Below, in pieces: positions 6,558 to 14,531 of a stretch of 17,308 bases of DNA. Under the pieces are notes generated by a model that saw nothing but the letters and a program-made list of their open reading frames with translations, searched no databases and had not been told where the DNA came from. Positions within the stretch are counted from its first letter, which is position 1, and each line of letters opens with the position of its first letter. Both the position numbers and the translations under genes were made by a program. Source of the DNA: UBA8437 sp003445035. Lineage in GTDB: Bacteria > Planctomycetota > Planctomycetia > Planctomycetales > Planctomycetaceae. The stretch spans positions 1-17,308 of the forward strand of contig CALCHI010000294.1 in NCBI GenBank assembly GCA_937901285.1. The letters run 5' to 3'.

Positions 6558-7685
6558 TCACACCAACGACGCTGCGATCGCGTTTGAGAGCTGGGCGATT
6601 TGTCTTCCGTGGGGTTCCTGCGGTTCGGTCGTCAGGATCACGCAGACCGTGTCCCGCTCGGGATCAATCCACATCAGCGTCCCGGTCGCCCCCCAGTGAC
6701 CGAAGGTCGCCGGTCCCAGCAGATCCCCGAAGTTGGCACTGGTGGCCGGCCAGTTCAATCGCCATCCCAATCCCCAGGGCTTGCATCGTCGATCAGCCTC
6801 GGGCACGTCTGCCATCGCCGACAACTGGTTACAGGTCGCCGCGGCCACCGAGGCCGGTGAAATCACCCCGCGGCCCCCTTCGAGCATCATCCGGCCGATC
6901 ACCGCCAGTTCGCGAGGTGTCGTCAACAGCCCGCCCCACGGGGCTCCCAGTTGACGCCAGTAACGCAGGTTCCAGTTCCAGTCGACCCCCTCCTGTTCGG
7001 GCGGCGTGCGGATCTCGGCAATCCGTTCCACCATCGGTCGCTCACCGTCGAACCAGTCGTCGCTTGCTCCCAGGCGAGTGGACTCGAGCCCGAGCGGTTC
7101 GATCACCTGTGAGTTCAACCAGTCGGCACACCCCTGTCCGGAAACCCGGGCAATCACCTCGCCGAGGATCGCGAACCCCATGCTCTGGTACTGCACTCCG
7201 CGGCCCGGCTGGAAATCCGGTTCGACCCGACAGGTCCCGGCCACGAACTCCTCGAGGCCCGCCCCGGCCTCTCGCAACTGCTGGTTCTCGGCCAACATGT
7301 CCGGCAGCCCCGACGTGTGGGTCAGCAGGTGCCGGATCCGAATGCCGTTCTTGCCGTTGTTGCCGAATTCCGGGAGGTAGCGGCTGACCCGGTCGTCCAA
7401 TCGCACCTGGCCGGCTTCGACCAACAGCAGAGCCGACATCGCCACGATCGGCTTGGTGATCGAGGCGATCAGGAAGACGGCATCATCACGAATCGTCCCG
7501 TCGGTGTCGTCCCCAAGCCGCTGGCGGCCGAACAGCCGTGTCCCGGTCGTGCGATCACCTCGAGAAACGAAGATCCCGATCGCCCCGACCTGCCCGGATG
7601 AACACAACGTGTCGGCCAGTTCACCGACACGTTTCCAGCGGGCGGGGTCAAATCCAACGGATGCGGCATCGCAGACCTGGAACAT
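6558..7685 (-). CDS. Serine hydrolase of the beta-lactamase / class C penicillin-binding protein family
   Basis: This 375-residue protein has the active-site layout of class C-type serine hydrolases (COG1680, EstB-like). The SxxK motif is ASITKP (nucleophile S75, general base K78). The tyrosine motif is YQSMG (Y166), with Ser in the third position instead of the usual Asn. The third motif is HWGATG (H330-W331-G332) near the C-terminus. LLTHTSGLPD (about 120-129) is another family hallmark. Members include esterases, D-aminopeptidases and peptidoglycan-type peptidases, and the substrate cannot be assigned; true beta-lactamase activity is unlikely to be its role. No signal peptide is visible from the only available ATG (7685), so the protein looks cytoplasmic. 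It lies 54 nt downstream of the DUF11 lipoprotein gene on the same strand and could be the last gene of that operon. Confidence 0.88.
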   Translation of the reverse strand: MFQVCDAASVGFDPARWKRVGELADTLCSSGQVGAIGIFVSRGDRTTGTRLFGRQRLGDDTDGTIRDDAVFLIASITKPIVAMSALLLVEAGQVRLDDRVSRYLPEFGNNGKNGIRIRHLLTHTSGLPDMLAENQQLREAGAGLEEFVAGTCRVEPDFQPGRGVQYQSMGFAILGEVIARVSGQGCADWLNSQVIEPLGLESTRLGASDDWFDGERPMVERIAEIRTPPEQEGVDWNWNLRYWRQLGAPWGGLLTTPRELAVIGRMMLEGGRGVISPASVAAATCNQLSAMADVPEADRRCKPWGLGWRLNWPATSANFGDLLGPATFGHWGATGTLMWIDPERDTVCVILTTEPQEPHGRQIAQLSNAIAASLV

Positions 7686-7739
7686 GCCGACGATTGCAGG
7701 CGATCACGGCCCGGAAGGCAAGCAACCCCGGGGATCGGC

Positions 7740-9020
7740 CTAACGGACGCGGGCCCGGAACGTGATCACGCCGCCCACCCCACCGGGCAACGGTTCATCC
7801 AGTTCGAAGACCAGCACCTGGCTGCCCTGCTCGTTGTCGTCGACAGTGATCCGCCCCCCGCGAGCCTTCTCCGGAGGCGTCTTCTCGGTCTCGTCGGTGA
7901 AGCCGAGCGTGGCACTGTCGTCGATGTAGTCGAGACGAGGAGAGAGATTGTCGACGACACGGACCTCGGTCAGCGGACGCTCACCCACGTTGTCGAACCT
8001 CAGGGTGAAGGTGATCACGTCATCGGAACGGGCGGTGGCGCGATCGGCCAGCTTGACGATCTTCAACTGGCCGATCTTCTTGTGTTCGATCTCAAGGCCG
8101 GTGTAGGAACCGACCCAGGGTGTCGACTGAATCGACTGGCCGCCAGCCGTCGATGCCGTGGCACGAGGCGACTTGTCACCGGCCCACGCGGCAGCGTTCT
8201 CCAGCGACCGGGCCAACCGGGCATTGTCGGCCTGGTCCATTCGCCCGGCAACCAAACCACCTGTCTCCTCGAACACGTTGAGCAACTTGACGTGCTCACC
8301 ACTCCGCAGCAGCCTCGACATGCCCGCTGTCCAGGTCTCACCCAGCAAGCCGCTCGCGCGGGACCGCACCCTGGCATCGACGGGCCCCAATTGCTGCCGG
8401 TGCTGCTGCGACCCCTCTTTGGTCGTCAAGCGGACCTCTCGGGTCAACCGGTGTGCCGAGGCCATCCGCTCGATCCCGAATCCCTCGATCGGCAACTGGA
8501 CGGTACGAATCGCGGCGAACCGGGGGGCGTAGATCGCCACCCGGTTGCTCGGCAACACGTGGCTGGCCCCCTCGTCGTCGGTGTACTCGGCAATCGTGTC
8601 TTCGGTCTCGACCCCGTACCGTAGGAACGACTGGTAATGCACCGGATTCCCGCGGTCGCCTCCATCGATCACAAACTCGTCGGGGTGGGCATCGACCACG
8701 GCCGGGTCCGGCCCACCCGGTTTCGAGCCATCAACGGATCGCTGCCGGGGCATCGCCGGCAATCGTACCGGCTGGATCCGTGGAGCCGTCGTCGCCGCAC
8801 CGGCGGCTGCCAACCGGACCGCGTTCGCTCCATCGGTCGCCGCTTTTGAATGGGATGGGCCGGATTGGATCTCGAAGTGACCAGGCGGTCCGGCCTGGTG
8901 GTCGGCGGGAACCGAAACACATCCGCCAGCCCACAGCATCGGCACCGCGCACGCCGACGCAGCGGCCAGGCGGCGCCAGACATTCCGAATGCGCGATCGA
9001 GCTGCGTCGAACCGCCTCAC
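7740..9020 (-). CDS. DUF11-domain envelope lipoprotein
   Basis: This 426-residue exported protein has an Arg-rich N-terminus, a hydrophobic stretch and a plausible lipobox ending in AGGC (Cys34), which suggests membrane anchoring. A low-complexity Ala/Pro/Ser linker follows to about residue 110. A central region (about 118-280), containing the conserved-looking block VHYQSFLRYGVETEDTIAEY, has no family I recognise. Residues about 318-425 form a DUF11-type beta-sandwich repeat (TFTLRFDNVGERPLTEVRVVDNLS). DUF11 occurs in surface proteins of planctomycetes and chlamydiae, including cysteine-rich outer-membrane proteins, but this copy is not cysteine-rich. The start is a GTG at 9020 that overlaps the upstream stop as GTGA, indicating translational coupling. 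A structural or cell-surface role is inferred. Confidence 0.82.
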   Translation of the reverse strand: MRRFDAARSRIRNVWRRLAAASACAVPMLWAGGCVSVPADHQAGPPGHFEIQSGPSHSKAATDGANAVRLAAAGAATTAPRIQPVRLPAMPRQRSVDGSKPGGPDPAVVDAHPDEFVIDGGDRGNPVHYQSFLRYGVETEDTIAEYTDDEGASHVLPSNRVAIYAPRFAAIRTVQLPIEGFGIERMASAHRLTREVRLTTKEGSQQHRQQLGPVDARVRSRASGLLGETWTAGMSRLLRSGEHVKLLNVFEETGGLVAGRMDQADNARLARSLENAAAWAGDKSPRATASTAGGQSIQSTPWVGSYTGLEIEHKKIGQLKIVKLADRATARSDDVITFTLRFDNVGERPLTEVRVVDNLSPRLDYIDDSATLGFTDETEKTPPEKARGGRITVDDNEQGSQVLVFELDEPLPGGVGGVITFRARVR

Positions 9021-9904
9021 CTGGTGCCTCCTGCCACCTGGACCGACGAACGCCCTGCCGACCTGATGCGAATTCGGCCATCAACGCTGCCCGACACCAA
9101 ACGACCCCCAACCGAACGCCGTCGCGACACGGCCGGCGGCTTGGGAAACTGGATCGGCAACCCCGTGCCGAAGAACGCCGCAGGGGCGTTCCGGGTCGGA
9201 GGCCTGCGACTTCCCAGGCGGAGAATGATCATCGGCCGACCAGCCCGGTCCGCCTCGGACAGGACATTCCGCCGCGGATCGAGATCACGGACCATCATCG
9301 GACGTGTCTGTTCGTTACCGGCCGAGAGCCGGGGCTCTTCCAGGTACACCACTCGTGTGACCAGGTGCCCTTGCAACGCCAACCGGATGTCCTCGCCGGT
9401 CAATTCGACCGGTACGGGAAACTCATACTGACGATCGGACGGCGGATGAAGGCGATCGAGCACCTCGATGGTTGGATAGAGCGACACACCCGGAAAACCG
9501 GGCATGTCGCTGATCCCCACCCGGTAGGTCCCACCGACCAGCAAACCGGCGGAATGCGGGGCCGCTGCCGTGACAATTCCCTTTGGGGCGATCCGTTGTC
9601 CGGTTGCCTGCAGAGCCGAGTACCAGGTCACACGACCACCGCCGCCGGGACCGGTGTCCACCAGTCGTACCTCGACCGGCTGGAAGTAGACCATGCGGGG
9701 TGATCCGGACCGGCCCGCCTGGGCCGACCACCGGGCCACCACTCCGGGAGACATCCGGGCGTTGAGTGGAGAATAGACGTCGCGTCCCACCGGTAACTGG
9801 GCCGACGTCGGAGGCACCCACGACAACAGCAACGCCGCCACCAGCCCAAGCCTCGACCACCACCACAGCAGTGTCACAGGCGTCCGAGAGGAACCCAGGA
9901 GCAT
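9017..9904 (-). CDS. Exported protein of an unrecognised family, paralogue of the lipoprotein at 10020-11198
   Basis: I do not recognise the 295-residue product. It starts with a signal peptide (hydrophobic LGLVAALLLSWVPP, residues 19-32, then TSAQ), so it should be exported. Residues 122-231 align clearly with the neighbouring gene upstream. Shared blocks are GGTYR (124-128), SLYPTIEV (141-148), PVELTGED (165-172), VTRVVYL (182-188), LDP (208-210), SEADR (216-220) and ILRLG (227-231). The paralogue's long Pro/Gly-rich tail is absent; instead the C-terminus is Arg-rich. The stop codon overlaps the GTG start of the DUF11 lipoprotein by 4 nt, so the two proteins are probably made together and may act together at the envelope. 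ATG 9904 begins the signal peptide; no Shine-Dalgarno site is visible. Confidence 0.8.
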   Translation of the reverse strand: MLLGSSRTPVTLLWWWSRLGLVAALLLSWVPPTSAQLPVGRDVYSPLNARMSPGVVARWSAQAGRSGSPRMVYFQPVEVRLVDTGPGGGGRVTWYSALQATGQRIAPKGIVTAAAPHSAGLLVGGTYRVGISDMPGFPGVSLYPTIEVLDRLHPPSDRQYEFPVPVELTGEDIRLALQGHLVTRVVYLEEPRLSAGNEQTRPMMVRDLDPRRNVLSEADRAGRPMIILRLGSRRPPTRNAPAAFFGTGLPIQFPKPPAVSRRRSVGGRLVSGSVDGRIRIRSAGRSSVQVAGGTR

Positions 9905-10019
9905 GGCGGTTGAGATTCCGAATGTTGTGGAAAAGCGGTTTGTCCGGGATCCCGGTCACCCGTGAAGAGTGACGGCGATCCCCTCCCTGTCGGGGCAGGA
10001 CTCCCCTCCACCGGCCGAA

Positions 10020-11198
10020 TTACCGGCCGTTGGGATTGGCCCATGCGGGCCGGCTGAGCGTCCCGGGTGCGAAGGTCGGATGTTTCTCGGTGTATCGAAC
10101 CTCGGAGACCGGTTTGGGCATCCGGATGCCCGGATCGTGCTTGATCACCACCCGGAAGTCCCTGACCGGATCGTGCCGTTCAACCGGCGTGTTGTTCTTG
10201 ACCGTGTAGCTCCGCAGTCCGGCGGGTCCGCCCAAGGGCAGGTGAGCCGGACCAGGAAGCCCAATCGGGGTCGGAGACGACGGCATGCCCCACTGGGGAG
10301 TGCCACCAACACCGGCAATCGGGTTCATTCCCGGCTGGCCGGGGCCGGTCGGTTGACCCATCAGCATTGGGCCGGGAATGCCCGGCATCCCCTGGTCCAT
10401 GACGGAGATCGGTGTCGGAGGCACGAACTGGCCTTTGGCACCGTCGGCAGTCACAGCCGCATGGAATGCGACCGGTCGGATGCCACCGGGGCCCAGCATC
10501 GCTGCGCCGTCGTTGGGAGCCAGCCCGGTCGTGGCTGTCTGCATGTCCATGTTGCCCACTCGCAGCACCACCATGATCGTTCCACGGCGGTCGGCTTCGG
10601 AAACCGGGTCGACGCCCGGATCGAGACGAGTGGAAACCAGCATCTCGACACCGGCCACGGCCAGTTCCTGGTGCCGCGGATCGGGCAGGTAGATCACCTT
10701 CGTGACGAAGTTGTTGCTCTGGACCTGGTCCAGATCCTCATCGGTCAACTCTAGCGGCACGCTGTTGTGAGCCAGGTAGGCGTCACTGGTGGCGTGGGCC
10801 GGATAGACCTGCATGGTCGGGTACAGTGTCATGCCGTCGCGACCGGCGATCTCGGTCAGTTTCAGCCGGTAGGTGGCTCCCTGAACAAAATCGTAGGTCG
10901 TCGGAGTGACTCGCTGATTCTCGGCGTAGGTCTGACCGGTCTTCCAACCGATCTTCATCCCCACCGGACGGATGAACCGGATCTGGGTTCGTCGCGTCGA
11001 GAACGCCCGGGCCGCAGCAGCCTGCTGCATCATTGGCAACACACCCGGCCCCGGCCCGTCGACCATCGGCCCAGGCCGTTGCATCGCGTGTGCCGGGGGC
11101 GCGTGGTAGTCGCCACTGTCCCCAAAACTGCGACCGTCAACGTGGCAACCCACGCAAACGACCAGAAACGTACCAAGTGCCAGGAAGTAGTATTTCAT
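10020..11198 (-). CDS. Gly/Pro-rich lipoprotein, paralogue of the exported protein at 9017-9904
   Basis: This 392-residue product also belongs to no family I can name. A short signal sequence (MKYYFLALGTFLVVCVGC) ends in a plausible lipobox with Cys18. Residues about 72-216 form the region shared with the neighbouring paralogue: GATYR (107-111), TLYPTMQV (124-131), VPLELTDED (147-155), VTKVIYL (165-171), LDP (192-194), VSEADRRG (199-206) and VLRVG (211-215). Residues about 255-330 are rich in Gly, Pro and Met, suggesting a flexible linker. The C-terminal 60 residues are charged. The frame is open far upstream, but ATG 11198 is chosen because it starts the lipoprotein signal and has AGAGGA ending 7 nt ahead, the best ribosome site in this strand's cluster. 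It is probably the first gene of a minus-strand envelope operon. Confidence 0.82.
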   Translation of the reverse strand: MKYYFLALGTFLVVCVGCHVDGRSFGDSGDYHAPPAHAMQRPGPMVDGPGPGVLPMMQQAAAARAFSTRRTQIRFIRPVGMKIGWKTGQTYAENQRVTPTTYDFVQGATYRLKLTEIAGRDGMTLYPTMQVYPAHATSDAYLAHNSVPLELTDEDLDQVQSNNFVTKVIYLPDPRHQELAVAGVEMLVSTRLDPGVDPVSEADRRGTIMVVLRVGNMDMQTATTGLAPNDGAAMLGPGGIRPVAFHAAVTADGAKGQFVPPTPISVMDQGMPGIPGPMLMGQPTGPGQPGMNPIAGVGGTPQWGMPSSPTPIGLPGPAHLPLGGPAGLRSYTVKNNTPVERHDPVRDFRVVIKHDPGIRMPKPVSEVRYTEKHPTFAPGTLSRPAWANPNGR

Positions 11199-11455
11199 TG
11201 CAGAGTCCTCTTGACTCTCCCGAATTCCCATCGACGGGTCAGACAGGTTGCCCCTAGAATGGTCCAGAACCAATCGGTCACCAGTTTGCCCGATCCGCTC
11301 GCTTCCACGAGACGGGACCGGTTTTTGCCTCTTGCGACCTGCGTTCACCTGTGTTTTCGACCGATTGCACCCCGGATCTTTGGCAATTTCGGTATTTTCC
11401 GGACAACATGAACACTCATCCCAGTTTCTCCAGTCGATACAACGATCCGACTCAC
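11199..11455. other. Divergent intergenic region between the two envelope clusters
   Basis: This 257-nt region separates the minus-strand lipoprotein/DUF11 genes from the plus-strand TolQ/TolR-type cluster. It is noticeably richer in A and T around 11355-11410 than the flanking genes, as expected for promoters. On the plus strand TTGGCA (11380-11385, 5 of 6 to the -35 consensus) precedes a weak CAACAT (11404-11409) at 18 nt. On the minus strand I see a good ribosome site but no convincing promoter. No protein-coding signal is evident. Confidence 0.5.
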
Positions 11456-12463
11456 ATGCACGTTTCCCGAATTCCAAGCGTTCTGATGATCCTCCAACTG
11501 GTAATCGCGGTGTTGATCACCGGTTCGATTCGCCTGTCTGCCCAGGAGCAGCCGTCCAAGAAAACCCCCGCTGCGAAAAGCGGCAAAACCGCAGCCGCCA
11601 AGACTTCGAAACGGCGTCAACGACCAGCCGATGCTCTCCGCGAGTCGCGGGGGAAACTCAAGGAACTGGTGCCATTTCAGGCCGAGATCGTCGAGACGAT
11701 CGTGGTACGTGGCAAACGGTTCCAGGCCACCGGCAAGTACATGCAGGGCCAGGACAAGAAGCTGCGTCTGGAGTTTCAGTTGGAGGTGGGCCGGACCAAG
11801 GGATCCCTGATCCAGGTCTGTGACGGCACCACGCTGTTCACCCAGCAGAAGATCGGCCTGATCGTGCTGGCCACCAAGAGGAATGTGCCCAGGATCCTCA
11901 AGGAAATGAAACAACTGGCCGCCGCCTCGGGACCGAGACCGCAACCGGGCCAGTTCGAAGCCGACCTCGGACTGGGCGGCCTCGAGGCCCTGCTCGGATC
12001 ACTCGAGCAGTCGATGAGCTTCAACCGACGTCGCGAACAGTCATTCCAGGGCCGTCCGTTCATCATCATCGAGGGCACGTGGAATGCCTCGTTCCTGCAG
12101 ACCCTCACCGACGACGATCGGCCGGCCAGTGACGAGTTGCCCGAGTACGTGCCCGACCGCGTCCGGGTCTACATCGACAAGACCACGCAGTTCCCACACC
12201 GCATCGTCTACCTCAAGAAGGTCCCCGGCCGCCAGGTGCTCAAGCCGATGGTCAGCCTCGAGTTCCGCAACGTCAAAGTCAACGTCCGCCTGGCCGACAC
12301 GGTCTTTTCGTTCAAGCCCGCCCCGGGCGTCCGTGTCACCGACAACACCGACGATTACCTCAGGCAGATGCGGCAGTCCCAGTCAACCGCGGCCGGAACC
12401 GAAGGCGGAGCCCCCAGCCGACCAGGCGGCTCGGCACCGGCCGGCCGGCCAGGGTCTCGCTAG
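11456..12463 (+). CDS. LolA-like exported protein
   Basis: This 335-residue protein has a signal peptide (MHVSRIPSVLMILQLVIAVL..., cleavage probably after LSAQ, residue 30) and then a Lys/Ala-rich linker. Residues about 66-295 show the beta-rich pattern of LolA-type proteins (COG2834, periplasmic lipoprotein carriers and their broad relatives). Visible hallmarks are a strand with bound-ligand-like hydrophobics near 75-110, VYIDKTTQFPHRIVYLK (238-254), and a final FRNVKVNVRLADTVFSFKP...GVRV block (270-294). The tail is Ser/Gly/Pro-rich. True LolA is about 200 residues, so this is a larger relative whose cargo is unknown. In-frame starts also exist at 11351 (GTG) and 11408 (ATG); 11456 is preferred because it opens directly into the signal peptide. 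It is followed after 21 nt by the VWA gene. Confidence 0.78.
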   Translation: MHVSRIPSVLMILQLVIAVLITGSIRLSAQEQPSKKTPAAKSGKTAAAKTSKRRQRPADALRESRGKLKELVPFQAEIVETIVVRGKRFQATGKYMQGQDKKLRLEFQLEVGRTKGSLIQVCDGTTLFTQQKIGLIVLATKRNVPRILKEMKQLAAASGPRPQPGQFEADLGLGGLEALLGSLEQSMSFNRRREQSFQGRPFIIIEGTWNASFLQTLTDDDRPASDELPEYVPDRVRVYIDKTTQFPHRIVYLKKVPGRQVLKPMVSLEFRNVKVNVRLADTVFSFKPAPGVRVTDNTDDYLRQMRQSQSTAAGTEGGAPSRPGGSAPAGRPGSR

Positions 12464-12484
12464 AGACGTCTCGGAGTGACCACC

Positions 12485-13468
12485 ATGCAGGGACTGCGTG
12501 CCGTCCAGGGCCGAGCCATCCCCGGCTGGATTGTCTCGGTCTTGGTCCACCTGCTGCTGCTGGTTGCCTGCGCCATGGGCTTGCAGAGCTGCCAGAGATC
12601 GGTGGGCGAGGACGGGGCCGGTGATTTTCGTGACGTGGGATTGGTCGTCAAGTCCTCGGACAGCACCTCCGATTCCGCCTCGGCCACCGACAACACGCCC
12701 CCGGCTTCGCAGGAGATCCCCCAACCGGTCTCCGCGGCCGAAACCCACGACAACCAGGCCATCGATCAACTTCTCTCGCTGCCCGATTCGGTCGGCCCCC
12801 GGATTCTCGGCCCGGGTGCCCGCGCGCCCACCTCGCCACTGGCCGACCCCTCTCAATTGCTGCCCCGATCCGCTCTCTCGGGTGGCCCTCCCCTGGCCGG
12901 GCTACGGAAGGGCGAAACCCAGTTCATGGGCATCCGTGACAAGGGGACCCGCTTCGTCTACGTGCTGGACCGCTCGGGCAGCATGGCCGGCGGCCATGCG
13001 TTGGAAATGGCCAAGGCCGATCTGCTCAGCAGCCTCCAGCACCTCGACGAAACCCAGCAGTTCCAGGTCATCTTCTACAACGTGCGGCACAGCCTGTTGA
13101 CCCTCGGCGGACGCACCACCCTGCACCGGGCCACCGACATCAACAAGACCCTCGCCCGGCAGAAGATCTCCGCAGTGACTCCCGACGGGGGCACCTTCCA
13201 CTTCCCGGCGTTGTCCAAGGCATTGTCGTTCGACCCCGAGGTGATCTTCTTTCTGACCGATGCCGACGCGAACTCCTCGATCCACCCCGGCGACATGGAA
13301 CGGTTGACCCGTCGCAACCGGGGTCGCACTCGCATTCACACGATCAAGTTCGGCGTCGGTGCCGAATTGACCTCCACTCACTACGTCAAGAAACTCGCCA
13401 CCCTCAACGGCGGCCGATATCGCTACCGTGACATCAACACCTTCTCGGCTCCTCGACGGAACCGCTGA
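12485..13468 (+). CDS. Membrane-anchored von Willebrand factor A (VWA) domain protein
   Basis: This 327-residue protein has one N-terminal transmembrane helix (GWIVSVLVHLLLLVACAMGL, residues 14-33) that resembles TonB-type or planctomycete membrane anchors. This would place the rest in the periplasm. Residues 40-145 are a Ser/Pro/Ala-rich, probably disordered linker. The VWA domain (about 155-320) has a complete metal-ion-dependent adhesion site: DRSGS (D162, S164, S166), T237 in PDGGT, and D259 in LTDAD. It is therefore expected to bind a divalent metal and a protein partner. ATG 12485 is chosen over the in-frame GTG at 12476 because GGAG (12473-12476) lies 8 nt ahead. The 3' end overlaps the next gene by 41 nt. 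The link to ExbB/ExbD genes suggests it is a partner or effector of that motor. Confidence 0.88.
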   Translation: MQGLRAVQGRAIPGWIVSVLVHLLLLVACAMGLQSCQRSVGEDGAGDFRDVGLVVKSSDSTSDSASATDNTPPASQEIPQPVSAAETHDNQAIDQLLSLPDSVGPRILGPGARAPTSPLADPSQLLPRSALSGGPPLAGLRKGETQFMGIRDKGTRFVYVLDRSGSMAGGHALEMAKADLLSSLQHLDETQQFQVIFYNVRHSLLTLGGRTTLHRATDINKTLARQKISAVTPDGGTFHFPALSKALSFDPEVIFFLTDADANSSIHPGDMERLTRRNRGRTRIHTIKFGVGAELTSTHYVKKLATLNGGRYRYRDINTFSAPRRNR

Positions 13469-14531
13469 TCAGCCCGGCTGTCGCCTGGCCCGGGTCACCG
13501 CGTGGCTCGTCGCCGGTTCGGCTCTCGTGCTGGCCACCGACCGCCTGCCCGCCCAGGCCCGTGATCGCGTCATCGTCCGCCAGGCCGAAGGTCGCGGACG
13601 CCTGACGCACGTGGGCCAGATCACCGACTACGACGCCGTCGAGGTCGTGGTCAAGGCCCGTGGTCGAGCCACCCCGTGGAGGATCCCGGCCGACCGGATT
13701 GTCTCGGTCATCCCCGTCCGCTCCGCCCCGCACCTGGCCGCACTGAAACACCTCAAGCGAGGCGAACTCATTGAAGCCGAGCAGTCGTTTCGCACGGCAC
13801 TCAACGGTGCCTCCCGGGCCTGGGTCCGCCGGGAGTTGCTCGCCGGGCTGGTCCGTTGCGCGCTACACGGTGGTGACTACCGCCGTGCGGGATCTCACTT
13901 CCTGAGCCTTTCGGAGAGCGCGCGGAGGGCTCGCCACTTCGAACTGGTGCCGCTGGACTGGCGGATCACTGGAACGGTCGACCCGTCGGTCGCCAGCGAG
14001 GCGAAAGCGTGGCGGGTGCGAACCGGCGACGTCGCCGCACTGCTGGCCGCCAGCCACCTGCTCCGCGATTCGGGGTACGCCGTGGAAGCCGAGTCCCAGT
14101 TGCGAAAGTTGCGAATTTCGCCCGATCCACGTGTCCGCGGCCTCGCCGTGGCACAGTGCTGGCGGGCCGACATGAAAAACGGCAAGGTGACTCCCAGGCA
14201 CCTGGACACCTGGACCCGGCACATCCGCAAGTTGCCGCTGGAACTCCGGGGGGGACCGCGGTTCGTGATCGGGCTGGCCCGTCTTCAGCGACGGCAGTTC
14301 CAGCCGGCCGCTTCGGCACTGATGTGGACATCGCTGGTCTTCGACGACGATCGATTCCTGGCGGCACGAGCCACGCAGCTTGCTGCCAACTCGCTGCTTT
14401 CGGACAACCAGTCCACGGCCGCCCAAACACTCTATCGGGACCTCCAACAACGCTTCCCCGGCACGCCGGCCGCCCGAGAATCGGCCGCCACCCAGACTCC
14501 CCCACCGCGCACGAGGCGCACCACACCATGA
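13428..14531 (+). CDS. Exported helical-repeat (TPR-like) protein
   Basis: This 367-residue protein is not assigned to a specific family. A signal peptide is visible at about residues 20-44 (RVTAWLVAGSALVLA...PAQA). Residues 47-97 form a small beta module (GQITDYDAVEVVV, then PADRIVSVIPV). From about residue 103 the protein is alpha-helical with TPR-like units, for example ALKHLKRGELIEAEQSFRTAL and a last unit ending LQQRFPGTPAARESA, similar in style to the TPR repeats of CpoB/YbgF. This suggests a periplasmic partner of the downstream TolQ-like channel; the role is inferred. The GTG at 13428 lies inside the VWA gene (41-nt overlap); no ATG precedes the signal peptide, and a CTG at residue 20 is an alternative. 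The stop overlaps the ExbB/TolQ-type start as ATGA. Confidence 0.75.
   Translation: MTSTPSRLLDGTADQPGCRLARVTAWLVAGSALVLATDRLPAQARDRVIVRQAEGRGRLTHVGQITDYDAVEVVVKARGRATPWRIPADRIVSVIPVRSAPHLAALKHLKRGELIEAEQSFRTALNGASRAWVRRELLAGLVRCALHGGDYRRAGSHFLSLSESARRARHFELVPLDWRITGTVDPSVASEAKAWRVRTGDVAALLAASHLLRDSGYAVEAESQLRKLRISPDPRVRGLAVAQCWRADMKNGKVTPRHLDTWTRHIRKLPLELRGGPRFVIGLARLQRRQFQPAASALMWTSLVFDDDRFLAARATQLAANSLLSDNQSTAAQTLYRDLQQRFPGTPAARESAATQTPPPRTRRTTP

Noticed and set aside
8453..9703. Plus-strand open frame of 416 codons opposite the DUF11 and paralogue genes
   Set aside because: Arg/Pro/Thr-rich translation typical of an antisense frame; it spans two well-supported minus-strand genes.
12454..12467. 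Small hairpin GTCTC-gcta-GAGAC at the LolA-like stop codon as an operon terminator
   Set aside because: Only 5 bp with no T-run, and the VWA gene starts 21 nt after the stop; a terminator here would break an otherwise tight operon.
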